A program made the translations under genes and the position numbers. Below the pieces are notes generated by a model. That model had not been told where the DNA came from. It ran no database searches and saw nothing but the letters and a program-made list of their open reading frames with translations. Below, in pieces: positions 1 to 7,730 of a stretch of DNA of 64,000 nucleotides; the stretch's first letter is position 1; every line of letters begins with the position of its first letter. Source of the stretch: Acidobacteriota bacterium (lineage in GTDB: Bacteria; Acidobacteriota; Blastocatellia; Pyrinomonadales; Pyrinomonadaceae); assembly GCA_019639175.1 (NCBI GenBank), contig JAHBSK010000004.1, positions 186,001 through 250,000 on the forward strand, written 5' to 3'.

Positions 1-1223
1 TCGGTCTTGCCAAGGCAAAACCCCCATTCGCTGTAAAGGTCGGGATCTTTGTCGATCCCTTTGTCGTGAGCTGCCCGGTATTGAACATTCGCGTCGGCAT
101 AGCGTTCCATCTGCCGGTAAACGCTGGCGAGATTGGCATGTGCCTGAGCATTGTCAGTATCAAGCTCAAGCACTTTAAGATACGCTTCCATGGCGGCCGC
201 ATAGTCACCACGGTTATATGCGATCACGCCCGTTTCAAACCAAACGGGAGCATAGCCTGACGCAGCGGACGTGCCCTGACGCAAAGCTGCGGCGGCTTCA
301 TCAAGCCGGTTGAGTTTTACAAGAAGACGGGCTTTTTCGACGTAACATGCCCCGTAAGCAGCATCAGAATTTATCGCCCGATCAAGGATCGCCAGGGCTT
401 CACCGTCGCGGCCGTTCCTTTCAAGGATCAATGCCCGGGTCACGCGGGATTCACCCGTTGCCGAACCATTTTCCTCTGCTTTTACAAGAAATTCTTCCGC
501 TTTCTGATCGCTGCCCGCCTCAGCGTAAGCCATGCCTATCGGCAGGTAGATCGCGTCGAGCGACGGATCCAAAGACAATGCCTTTTCATAGTTTTCCAGA
601 GCTTCGGCATTGCGCCCGAGTTCATCATAGATCTCGCCCATTTTCATATAGGCGATCTCGTTTCTGGGGTCAAACTGAACAGCTTCGGCAAAAATGGCAA
701 GAGTGCCTTCATCGGCGCTGTCGCCTGCGTCAATGCCTTTTGCGGTCAAAGCGTCGCTGAGTCCGTTGGATGCTTCGGTGTTCTTGGAATTGAGCCTCAG
801 AGCTTCGCGGAAATTGGAGATCGCCTGCTCCAATTCCCCGTTCCCGAGCTGTGTTTCGGCACGTGCCGTCAGGATATTTGACTGTCTGATCTTTGCGTTG
901 CGTTCACGTGCTCTCTGTCTTGCCAGCATCGCCGACCTGGAGCGTGCTGCCTGTGCTTTTTTGTTTCTGCCGGCGTTTGCCTGCCTGCCGATCCTCTGCC
1001 GATTATCGGCCCTTGCCGCAGCCTCGGCTCTGTAAGCCTTTGTCCGGGCGGTACCTGATTGCGGCTTTTTGCTGGAACCGCGAAAGACGAAAACACTGGC
1101 CGCACCGGTGATGTCGCTGGAGGGGACAATGTCGTTGACATTGAACACCACGGACGCAGCGATCACGCTAAGCAGTAAAACACAGGAGAGAAAGATCTTG
1201 GCGACTGAATAAACTCCGTACAT
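1..1223 (-). CDS. Membrane-anchored TPR-repeat protein (3' part outside window)
   Basis: The reading frame is open from an ATG at 1223 to the window edge, so the C-terminus is missing (at least 407 codons). An N-terminal hydrophobic segment (about residues 6-28) suggests a signal anchor. A basic, Arg/Ala/Gln-rich stretch (about 50-95) follows, then tandem TPR motifs with the usual Gly/Ala-Tyr/Phe-Ala pattern. TPR arrays mediate protein-protein contacts; the partner here is unknown. The segment after the anchor (NDIVPSSDITGAASVFVF) closely resembles the same region of the second TPR protein at 2841-4751 (SEIVPVRDILRGTNVFVF), so the two are paralogs. It lies downstream of murB on the same strand behind a likely terminator, so it probably has its own promoter. 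A GAGG lies about 11 nt before the ATG. Confidence 0.85.
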   Translation of the reverse strand, partial: MYGVYSVAKIFLSCVLLLSVIAASVVFNVNDIVPSSDITGAASVFVFRGSSKKPQSGTARTKAYRAEAAARADNRQRIGRQANAGRNKKAQAARSRSAMLARQRARERNAKIRQSNILTARAETQLGNGELEQAISNFREALRLNSKNTEASNGLSDALTAKGIDAGDSADEGTLAIFAEAVQFDPRNEIAYMKMGEIYDELGRNAEALENYEKALSLDPSLDAIYLPIGMAYAEAGSDQKAEEFLVKAEENGSATGESRVTRALILERNGRDGEALAILDRAINSDAAYGACYVEKARLLVKLNRLDEAAAALRQGTSAASGYAPVWFETGVIAYNRGDYAAAMEAYLKVLELDTDNAQAHANLASVYRQMERYADANVQYRAAHDKGIDKDPDLYSEWGFCLGKT

Positions 1224-1252
1224 AAATATAAAACCTCAATATTTTAAGAGCG

Positions 1253-1282
1253 CAAAAAACACCCCGAGTCAGACAACGGGGT
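1253..1282 (-). terminator. Rho-independent terminator of murB
   Basis: On the minus strand a 6-bp stem, ACCCCG/CGGGGT, with a 10-nt loop is followed by gttttttg. It lies 58 nt after the murB stop and before the next gene. Confidence 0.7.
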
Positions 1283-1339
1283 AATAACCCGACGTTCTGC
1301 AAACATCTATTTTGCCATTTTTTGAGCAGTTAGGGTGAG

Positions 1340-2401
1340 TTAAAATCCGACCAGCACCGGTTCGGGATGCAGATCGATCCCGAATTTTTCCTTTACGGCA
1401 TTACTGATCGCGGTCATCAGGCCGATCACCTCATCGGCCGTTGCGCCGCCTTTGTTGATGATGGCAAGAGAGTGTTTTTCGGAAATACCGACGTTGCCTG
1501 CCGTGTAGCCTTTATGAAATCCGGACTGTTCTATCAGCCAAGCGGCAGGCACTTTGACACGGCCGTCAGGCATCCTGAAAAATGGCGGATCGGGCGTGAC
1601 CGACGCCACTGAATTTAAAACTTCCTCGGTAACAACAGGATTTTTGAAGAATGATCCGGCGCTCCGCGAGTTTGGGTCATCAGGATCGATCACCATCGAC
1701 TTTTTCCGCCGTATTCTCAGAACCGCTTCTCTGACGTCGCTCACGGAGGGGCTTGTCACGCCGGTTTTCCCGGCATCGAGTTCCCTGATGAGTTCAGGAT
1801 AAATAATCTTCGGTTCTCCGCCCTCTCTCAGGCGGTAGGTAACGCTTGTCACGACATATCGCCCGGCCGCCGAACTATTAAAGATGCTTGAGCGATAGGC
1901 AAATCCGCACTGCTCGTTCGACAGGTCGACGATCTTGCCTTCGTGACGGTCGTAACACCTGACCGACGCTATGGTCTCGGAAACCTCCTGCCCATAGGCT
2001 CCGACGTTCTGCACCGGAGTTCCGCCGACAAGTCCCGGAATTCCGCTCAAACACTCCAAGCCGGCAAGATGGCCTTCGACGGTGTCTCGCACCACATCGT
2101 CCCACATCTCGCCTGCCGCAGCCGTCAGTTCAACATACCCTTCCGCCGATGCCGGAGAGAAATAGGTCCCCTGCATCCCAACTTGTATAACGATGCCGTC
2201 AAAACCTTTGTCAGAAATGACGAGATTGCTGCCTCCGCCGATCACCAGCACTTCCATCCGCCTTTCGTGAGCAAACCTGAACGCCTCAATAAGCTCAGCC
2301 TCATATTTGACCCTCACAAAAAGGCGCGCCGGGCCGCCGACCCCAAGCGTGGTAAAAGGGGCGAGTTCAACGTTTTCCTGTATCTTTAATTCCTGAGTCA
2401 A
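1340..2401 (-). CDS. murB: UDP-N-acetylenolpyruvoylglucosamine reductase (MurB)
   Basis: MurB is the FAD enzyme that reduces UDP-GlcNAc-enolpyruvate to UDP-MurNAc with NADPH, the second committed step of peptidoglycan synthesis in the cytoplasm. The 353-residue length fits the long, E. coli-like type. The FAD-binding signature VIGGGSNLVISD is at about 53-64. The residues matching the known catalytic set are visible: Arg170 in YRSSIF, Ser250 in SAGSFFKNP and Glu347 in HPEPVLVGF at the C-terminus. It sits alone between the two TPR paralogs, transcribed in the same direction. No other cell-wall gene is adjacent. Confidence 0.97.
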   Translation of the reverse strand: MTQELKIQENVELAPFTTLGVGGPARLFVRVKYEAELIEAFRFAHERRMEVLVIGGGSNLVISDKGFDGIVIQVGMQGTYFSPASAEGYVELTAAAGEMWDDVVRDTVEGHLAGLECLSGIPGLVGGTPVQNVGAYGQEVSETIASVRCYDRHEGKIVDLSNEQCGFAYRSSIFNSSAAGRYVVTSVTYRLREGGEPKIIYPELIRELDAGKTGVTSPSVSDVREAVLRIRRKKSMVIDPDDPNSRSAGSFFKNPVVTEEVLNSVASVTPDPPFFRMPDGRVKVPAAWLIEQSGFHKGYTAGNVGISEKHSLAIINKGGATADEVIGLMTAISNAVKEKFGIDLHPEPVLVGF

Positions 2402-2528
2402 TGAAGCAATTTGAACAAAATCAGCGGAAAAAGCAAAACATTATTCCTGAAAAGATAGTTCCCGCGACTCGGTTTTGTTAAATATTTTGAAGATGTCCGT
2501 GATGTTTTTTGTTGGGGTTAAAAGTAAA

Positions 2529-2578
2529 AAGGTGAAAAGGAGTATGATGCGGATAATCTCCTTTTTCTTTCACCTTTC
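2529..2578. terminator. Imperfect long hairpin, possible bidirectional terminator
   Basis: The left arm 2529-2543 (aaaggtgaaaaggag) pairs imperfectly with the right arm 2559-2578 (ctcc...cacctttcc). A similar aaggtggaaaaggag string recurs downstream of the gene ending at 43424. A T-rich tract lies downstream. Confidence 0.4.
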
Positions 2579-2589
2579 CTCTTTTTTCT

Positions 2590-2763
2590 GGGCTATGCCC
2601 TATCGCACTGCGGTCGGGTTATACCCGACCGTAACATTTCCTCTAAAAAATAAAGGAGGCTGTGCCTCCGAAAGATCAAACAGAGACACAGCCTCAAAAG
2701 AGCTTTTTAGAGAAACCTGCATGGTTTGGCACAGCCAAACCACAGTGCAAAAGGGCAAAGCCC
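2590..2763. repeat. Hairpin repeat, copy 1 of the 3-nt-loop family
   Basis: There are five consecutive hairpins. They are GGGC-tat-GCCC (2590), CGGTCGGGT-tat-ACCCGACCG (2611-2631), GGAGGC-tgt-GCCTCC (2655-2669), GGTTTGGC-aca-GCCAAACC (2723-2741) and GGGC-aaa-GCCC (2753-2763); a degenerate GAGAC-aca-GCCTC lies at 2683-2695. The block matches the reverse complement of 7454-7600 along most of its length, including the unpaired linkers (cgaaagatcaaac, acagtgca). A stretch of about 150 bp is therefore duplicated in inverted orientation. Confidence 0.85.
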
Positions 2764-2840
2764 AAAGCAAAGTGCATAGAAACTACGCCCAAGAAGACAA
2801 GATCAGGAAATTCCATTTTCCACAGAAAATCATTCAGTTG

Positions 2841-4751
2841 TCAGCCTTTTACGGCCCCGCGCGTAAATATCCTCAGACGGTCGGCCAGGTCGTTTCGTTT
2901 TAGCGACTTCAGCTTGTCATAGGCCTTTTGGGCCTCTTTGACATTGCCGCTTCTGAATTCGGCCTGCCCGAGGTTGTAATGGGCCTCGGCAAACTTGTCG
3001 TCTTCCCTGATCGCCTTTTTGAACTGAGAGGCCGCCTCTTTGAAGTCCCCGGCATTGAAATGCGCCAGGCCGAGTTCATTTATGGCAAATGTCCATTTAG
3101 GCTCTCGTTCGACCACCTGCTCCAATGCCCTGACCGCGCCCTGATGATCACCCAAGTCGGTATAGACCATACCGAGGTTCAGCAGCACGCCCTGATCGTA
3201 TCCTGACCCCGACGACGTCGCTTTGATAAGGATGTCGCGGGCCTTGGCGATCTTTTCTCTGCCTTGCGCATCGCGTTTGTCATTGATGTCAGACCGGCCG
3301 GAATTATAGTATGCCCAGCCGAGATTGGCGTAGGTCATATTGTCGTTCTTCAGTTCAAACGACCGTTCCAATGCTCTTATGGCCCTGTCCCATTTGCAGG
3401 CGACGGCGTTCCGCATATTGATCTCGCATTGGCGTCCGACAACGAATGCAAGGCGGACATTGATGTCTGCCACTAAGTCGCGCACCTCTTTGTTAGTGGC
3501 GAAATCAGGCTGCCTTTCAAAGAACAAAGTGGCGAGATTGTAGTTGCTCTCAGCCTTGTTGAAATCGCCTAGCTGACGGTAAACGTCACCAAGGTTCGCC
3601 GTTACTTCTGCGTTCGTGTTGCGGAGCGTTTTTGCACGTTCAAAAGCCTTTGCGGCCTCGTTATATAGTTCCTGAGATCTCTTATCGTTCCCGGCGGATC
3701 CGGCCTGTTCAAAATATGCGGTGCCGAGGCCATACCACGCTTCAAAATAATTATCTCTTAGCTGTATCGCCTTTTTGAAGTCGTTCACCGCCGCAGAGAG
3801 GTTGCCCATTCTCATCTGCATCTCGCCGTGATAATAGAACGCCTCTTCCATGGTCGGATCGGCCCTTCTGGCGGCGTCAAAATGTGTCGCCGCGTCATTT
3901 ATACGATCCTGCTGAAGCCGTACCAGTCCGAGGAAATATTGTCCCTGCGGATCATCTTTTGAGATGCCGCCGGCTTTTGAAAGAACCTCATCGGCCTTGG
4001 CTATATTGCCCTGCTGATAGTAAAGAATTCCCAGCGGCACATATATTTCTGTCAGGTCCTTGTCGGCCTTCAGAGCGTTCTCATAATAGCCGATGGCGTC
4101 GGTCTCACGGCCCGTGTCTGACAATATTTCCGCCAACCCGAACAGCGCCGGTGCGTTCAGCGGATTTATCTTCACCGCTTCTTCAAAAAATGTCTGGGCG
4201 ACCGCAAATCTGTGCGGTGAGGTCGTGTCCGTATTGTTTGCCAAAAGCTCATTTCCCTTTAGGGCGAGAGCTTCGCTAAGGCCGCCGCGAGCGGCTTCGT
4301 TCTTGGCGTCGAGGTTAAGGGCATCGCGGAAAATGTCTATCGCGTTGTCATATTCACCTCTATCCATGTGATATTCGCCGACACCGGCAAATATCCTTGA
4401 TGCTTCGGCCGGCGGTATGATCTTCAGATCGATCTTGGTTACGCTGTCCGGGTTAAGAGAGTCCGTCCGCTTGCGCCGGGGCGCGGTTTTAGCAATGGTC
4501 GTATATTGCCGATTGACGCGCTGTGCCGTAGCCGACCGCTGCTGCTGGGTTCGTTTAGCCTTTGCCTGAGTGACGTATTTTTTCGACACCGTCCGTGTAC
4601 CGCTCGGGAAAACGAACACGTTCGTACCGCGAAGGATATCGCGAACCGGAACGATCTCGCTCTGTGCTGCGACAAGCGTAACACCTACTATCACCGACAA
4701 TACGATGCTTAACGTAAACTTTCCTCTAAAAAGACCCGCTATTCTTTCCAT
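2841..4751 (-). CDS. Membrane-anchored TPR-repeat protein
   Basis: This 636-residue protein has a hydrophobic segment near the N-terminus (about 11-30), a basic linker (about 58-98) and at least ten TPR units from about residue 115 to the end. Paired TPRs such as AFYYHGEMQMRMGNLSAAVNDFKKAI are clear. The ATG at 4751 is preceded by AGGGGA at good spacing. It is a paralog of the protein at the window start, sharing the anchor, the IVP..DI...-VFVF motif and the basic linker; this one is complete. I infer that it is a scaffold exposed on the outer face of the inner membrane. No enzymatic domain is visible and no function can be assigned. Confidence 0.9.
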   Translation of the reverse strand: MERIAGLFRGKFTLSIVLSVIVGVTLVAAQSEIVPVRDILRGTNVFVFPSGTRTVSKKYVTQAKAKRTQQQRSATAQRVNRQYTTIAKTAPRRKRTDSLNPDSVTKIDLKIIPPAEASRIFAGVGEYHMDRGEYDNAIDIFRDALNLDAKNEAARGGLSEALALKGNELLANNTDTTSPHRFAVAQTFFEEAVKINPLNAPALFGLAEILSDTGRETDAIGYYENALKADKDLTEIYVPLGILYYQQGNIAKADEVLSKAGGISKDDPQGQYFLGLVRLQQDRINDAATHFDAARRADPTMEEAFYYHGEMQMRMGNLSAAVNDFKKAIQLRDNYFEAWYGLGTAYFEQAGSAGNDKRSQELYNEAAKAFERAKTLRNTNAEVTANLGDVYRQLGDFNKAESNYNLATLFFERQPDFATNKEVRDLVADINVRLAFVVGRQCEINMRNAVACKWDRAIRALERSFELKNDNMTYANLGWAYYNSGRSDINDKRDAQGREKIAKARDILIKATSSGSGYDQGVLLNLGMVYTDLGDHQGAVRALEQVVEREPKWTFAINELGLAHFNAGDFKEAASQFKKAIREDDKFAEAHYNLGQAEFRSGNVKEAQKAYDKLKSLKRNDLADRLRIFTRGAVKG

Positions 4752-5215
4752 TTGATCCCCTTATTGCTTCTTCTGGCCGAACATTAGGCACATATGCACA
4801 AAACGTTCAGGCCACACAATACAGACACAAGACGTTCAAAAACCGGCTGTTTTGCGTTTGGAACACTGCCGGGACGGAAACTCCGCAACGAAAAAAGTAT
4901 GACATATCCTGAAATAATGCAATAAGATCATGAACGACAAAATGTTGTGGAACGTTACAAAAACGGCAAAATCCCGTGTCGTCAGCGGACGTGCGGAGGG
5001 TTTTCCCAAGAGGTCGGATGCTTTGCCGCGGCGGCAGGATGCTTGCCATAAGTTAAGATGTTCGTTACATTTATTTCTTACCAACAGTCTTATTTTTTGC
5101 CGGTTCGGGGTTCGGCTGTTTTTCTCGGACGGTCACAACCGTCCACATGCCTTTCCAAGATCCTGCTGGCCGGCATTTGTTCCAAATTCTTTTATAAAAG
5201 GAGATCTTGCCGAAA
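4752..5215. other. Divergent intergenic region between TPR gene and EF-G paralog
   Basis: No gene is supported here. It must hold the promoters of both flanking genes, but I could not place a convincing -35/-10 pair. The one clear structure is a perfect hairpin GGACGGT-caca-ACCGTCC at 5127-5144, in the expected leader of the downstream gene. Confidence 0.5.
5127..5144 (+). other. Perfect leader hairpin upstream of EF-G paralog
   Basis: A 7-bp perfect stem GGACGGT/ACCGTCC closes a 4-nt loop and ends 72 nt before the start codon. There is no T-run after it, so it is not a plain terminator. It could act in the 5' leader. Confidence 0.4.
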
Positions 5216-7321
5216 ATGAAAGCATTCACTACTGAGAATATCAGAAACCTGGCTGTCATTGGACACGGCGACGCGGGTAAAACCCAATTAGTCTCGTCGC
5301 TGCTTTATATTGCCGGAACCACGCCGCGCTGGGGAAAGGTCGATGAGGGAACCACCGTAACGGACTATGACGACGATTCGATAGAAAGAAAGATCTCGCT
5401 TAATAACGGCTTTGCACACCTGGAATTTAACGATACAAAGGTAAATCTGATAGATACGCCCGGTTACGCTGCGTTCGTTGCTCATGCCAGGCCTGCGCTT
5501 CGCGTGGCGGACTGTGCGCTGGTGGTCGTTGACGGCGTTCACGGCATCGAGGTTCAGACGGAAAAGACATGGAGCTATGCCAACGAATTTCTGCTGCCGC
5601 GTTTCATGGTCATAAACAAGCTCGACAAGGAAAACGCCGATTTCGGCCACGCTCTGGAAACCGCTACGTCAAGTTTTGCACGTTCGATAGTCCCGTTCAC
5701 TCTGCCAATAGGAACCGAGGCGGATTTCAAGGGCGTTGTCGATGTAGTTCATCAAAAAGCATACGAATTTGACGAGAACGGAAAAGCGAAGGAGATACCG
5801 CTGCCGGAAGCGGGCCGCGACGTCTTTGAACGAACGCGTGAGAGGCTTATAGAACTCGTTGCGGAATCGGACGACGCTTTGATGGAAAAATATTTTTCAG
5901 AAGGCACGCTGCCCGAAGAGGATATTTACCCGAACCTTGCAAAGGCCATTGCGAACAGCAAGCTCTGTCCGGTCTATGCCGTTTCTTCGACGACGCTGGC
6001 CGGTATGAAGATACTGCTCGATCACATTGCCGAATTTGCGCCGAATCCCGCGACGCACGAGGCCGAATACGGCTTTGCTGAGGCCGATCTGTCAGGCGAC
6101 AGGCTCAGCCGCAAATACAGCAATGACGAGCCTTTCTCGGCATACGTTTTTCGCACCATCGCCGATCCGTTTGCCGGACGCATCAATGTGATGAAAGTGG
6201 TCAGCGGCAAGGTCGCGGCGGACGCAACGGTCTATAATTCGACCCGTGAAGCGGCGGAACGCCTCGGCGCCCTTCACGTCATATCGGGCAAGACGCTTGA
6301 CAAGGTCAATGAGGCCCAGACGGGCGACATCATCGCTGTTGTAAAGCTGAAAGAGACCCAAACGGGCGATACGCTTTGCGACAAGGCATCGGCGATAGTC
6401 TATCCGCCGGTGCAGTATCCTGAGGCGGCAATAGCTTTTGCCATCGAACCGAAATCGCGTGCCGATGAGGACAAAATATCCGTCGCCCTGCACAAGATAC
6501 TTGAGGAAGACCCGTCGCTTCGCTTTGACCGCGACCCGCAGACAAAGGAGTTCATCCTTTCAGGCAGCGGCCAGCTTCATATCGAAACGGTCGTCGATAA
6601 ACTGAAGAACCGCTACAACGTCGAGGTCGCGCTTCATCCGCCAAAGGTTCCCTACAAGGAAACCATCACGCAGTCGGCCGAGGTTCAGGGACGCCACAAA
6701 AAACAATCTGGCGGACGCGGTCAGTTCGGCGATTGCAAATGCGTGTTCGAACCGCTTGATCGTGGTGCCGGCTTTGAATGGGTCGATAAGATATTCGGCG
6801 GATCGATACCGCAGAACTTCCGCCCGGCGGTCGAGAAAGGCATTCTCGAAGCCGCACAGAGCGGAGCGGTCGCCGGTTATCCGATGGTAGATTTTCGCGT
6901 GACGCTGGTGGACGGCAGCTATCACACGGTCGATTCGGACGAGCATTCGTTCAGGGCGGCGGGCCGCAAGGCTTTTCGCGCCGCGATGGAAAAGGCAAAA
7001 CCGACGCTGCTGGAACCGATAATGGACGTTGAGGTTTTCACACCGCAGGAAGTTTCCGGCGACATCATGGGCGACCTCAACTCACGCCGGGGCCGCGTCG
7101 GCGGCATGGAAATGCGCGGCAAACAGCAGGTAATCAAGGCAAAAGTACCGCTGAGCGAAATGCTGGATTATCAGTCAAAGCTAAACAGCGTAACGCAGGC
7201 CCGCGGTTCATATCATATGCAGTTCTCTCACTATGACCCGCTGCCGCATAACCTTGCGCAAAAGGTCATCGACGAAGCCGTCGCCGCCGGCCGCGTACGA
7301 GCGCATGATGACGATGAATAA
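5216..7321 (+). CDS. Elongation factor G-like translational GTPase (EF-G2/FusA2 type)
   Basis: This is a 701-residue GTPase of the EF-G family, with all expected domains: the G domain (about 1-280), domain II (about 300-385) and domains III-V to the end. The G motifs are divergent. G1 is GHGDAGKT (AHIDAGKT in housekeeping EF-G), the switch region reads ERKISL instead of ERGITI, G3 is DTPGYAAF instead of DTPGHVDF, and G4 is NKLDKE. This pattern fits the second EF-G seen in many bacteria, whose exact role (translocation under stress, recycling or GTP signalling) is unsettled. A TTG lies 9 nt upstream, but AAAGGAG is only 3 nt from it, so I take the ATG. The canonical fusA and tufA are not adjacent. 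Confidence 0.88.
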   Translation: MKAFTTENIRNLAVIGHGDAGKTQLVSSLLYIAGTTPRWGKVDEGTTVTDYDDDSIERKISLNNGFAHLEFNDTKVNLIDTPGYAAFVAHARPALRVADCALVVVDGVHGIEVQTEKTWSYANEFLLPRFMVINKLDKENADFGHALETATSSFARSIVPFTLPIGTEADFKGVVDVVHQKAYEFDENGKAKEIPLPEAGRDVFERTRERLIELVAESDDALMEKYFSEGTLPEEDIYPNLAKAIANSKLCPVYAVSSTTLAGMKILLDHIAEFAPNPATHEAEYGFAEADLSGDRLSRKYSNDEPFSAYVFRTIADPFAGRINVMKVVSGKVAADATVYNSTREAAERLGALHVISGKTLDKVNEAQTGDIIAVVKLKETQTGDTLCDKASAIVYPPVQYPEAAIAFAIEPKSRADEDKISVALHKILEEDPSLRFDRDPQTKEFILSGSGQLHIETVVDKLKNRYNVEVALHPPKVPYKETITQSAEVQGRHKKQSGGRGQFGDCKCVFEPLDRGAGFEWVDKIFGGSIPQNFRPAVEKGILEAAQSGAVAGYPMVDFRVTLVDGSYHTVDSDEHSFRAAGRKAFRAAMEKAKPTLLEPIMDVEVFTPQEVSGDIMGDLNSRRGRVGGMEMRGKQQVIKAKVPLSEMLDYQSKLNSVTQARGSYHMQFSHYDPLPHNLAQKVIDEAVAAGRVRAHDDDE

Positions 7322-7730
7322 GCTGGAATAACCGGTGGCCTGGCCGTTAAAAGAACATCTCCCACTTTTATCATTATTTATGGAAAGAGATAGTGATTTT
7401 AGGCTGTGCCTGCTTTCCAGGTTACAAAATAAATCTATGAGGCTGTTCATCTTGGGCTGTGCCCCTGTGCACTGCGGTTTGGCTGTGCCAAACCGTGCAG
7501 GTCTCTCTAAAAATCTCTTGAGGCTGTGCCTCCGTTTGATCTTTCGGAGGCACAGCCTCCTTTTTTTGGGGCGAAATGTTACGGTCTGGCGCAGCCAGAC
7601 CGCAGTGCATTTGGGCAAAGCCCAAGAAGTATGGAAAAAGGCTAACAGTCGGGTTCAACCCGACCGCAGTGCATTTGGGCAAAGCCCAAAAAAGAATAAA
7701 AAATAAGAACTCTGACAGCTCAGGATAGCC
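7322..7730. other. Intergenic region filled with hairpin repeats
   Basis: No gene is supported here. It lies between two convergent genes. Nearly all of 7454-7687 is hairpin repeat copy 2, which could also end transcription from both sides. Confidence 0.7.
7454..7687. repeat. Hairpin repeat, copy 2 (inverted relative to copy 1, with extra units)
   Basis: The hairpins in order are GGGC-tgt-GCCC (7454), GGTTTGGC-tgt-GCCAAACC (7476-7494), GAGGC-tgt-GCCTC (7520), GGAGGC-aca-GCCTCC (7546), GGTCTGGC-gca-GCCAGACC (7583-7601), GGGC-aaa-GCCC (7613), GTCGGGTT-c-AACCCGAC (7648-7664) and GGGC-aaa-GCCC (7677). The linker GCAGTGCATTT is identical after the GGTCTGGC and GTCGGGTT stems although the stems differ. 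The first part is the inverted copy of 2590-2763. Confidence 0.85.

Larger units (their letters stand above)
2402..2840. other. Intergenic region filled with hairpin repeats
   Basis: I see no credible gene here. The region holds a long imperfect A/G-C/T hairpin at 2529-2578, possibly a terminator for the TPR gene, and then hairpin-repeat copy 1 (2590-2763). Open frames that cross it mirror open frames in the inverted copy near 7.5 kb. That resemblance comes from the repeat, not from protein coding. Confidence 0.7.

Noticed and set aside
2475..2922. Open frames on the plus strand (about 140 and 86 codons) with sequence shared with frames near 7.4-7.7 kb
   Set aside because: Similarity is explained by the inverted hairpin repeat; stems translate into the same peptide on both sides. 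No start signals, no protein-like composition.
7208..7706. Overlapping frames on both strands in the 7.3-7.7 kb gap
   Set aside because: They are built from the palindromic repeat and mirror those at 2.6 kb; no codon-use or ribosome-site support.
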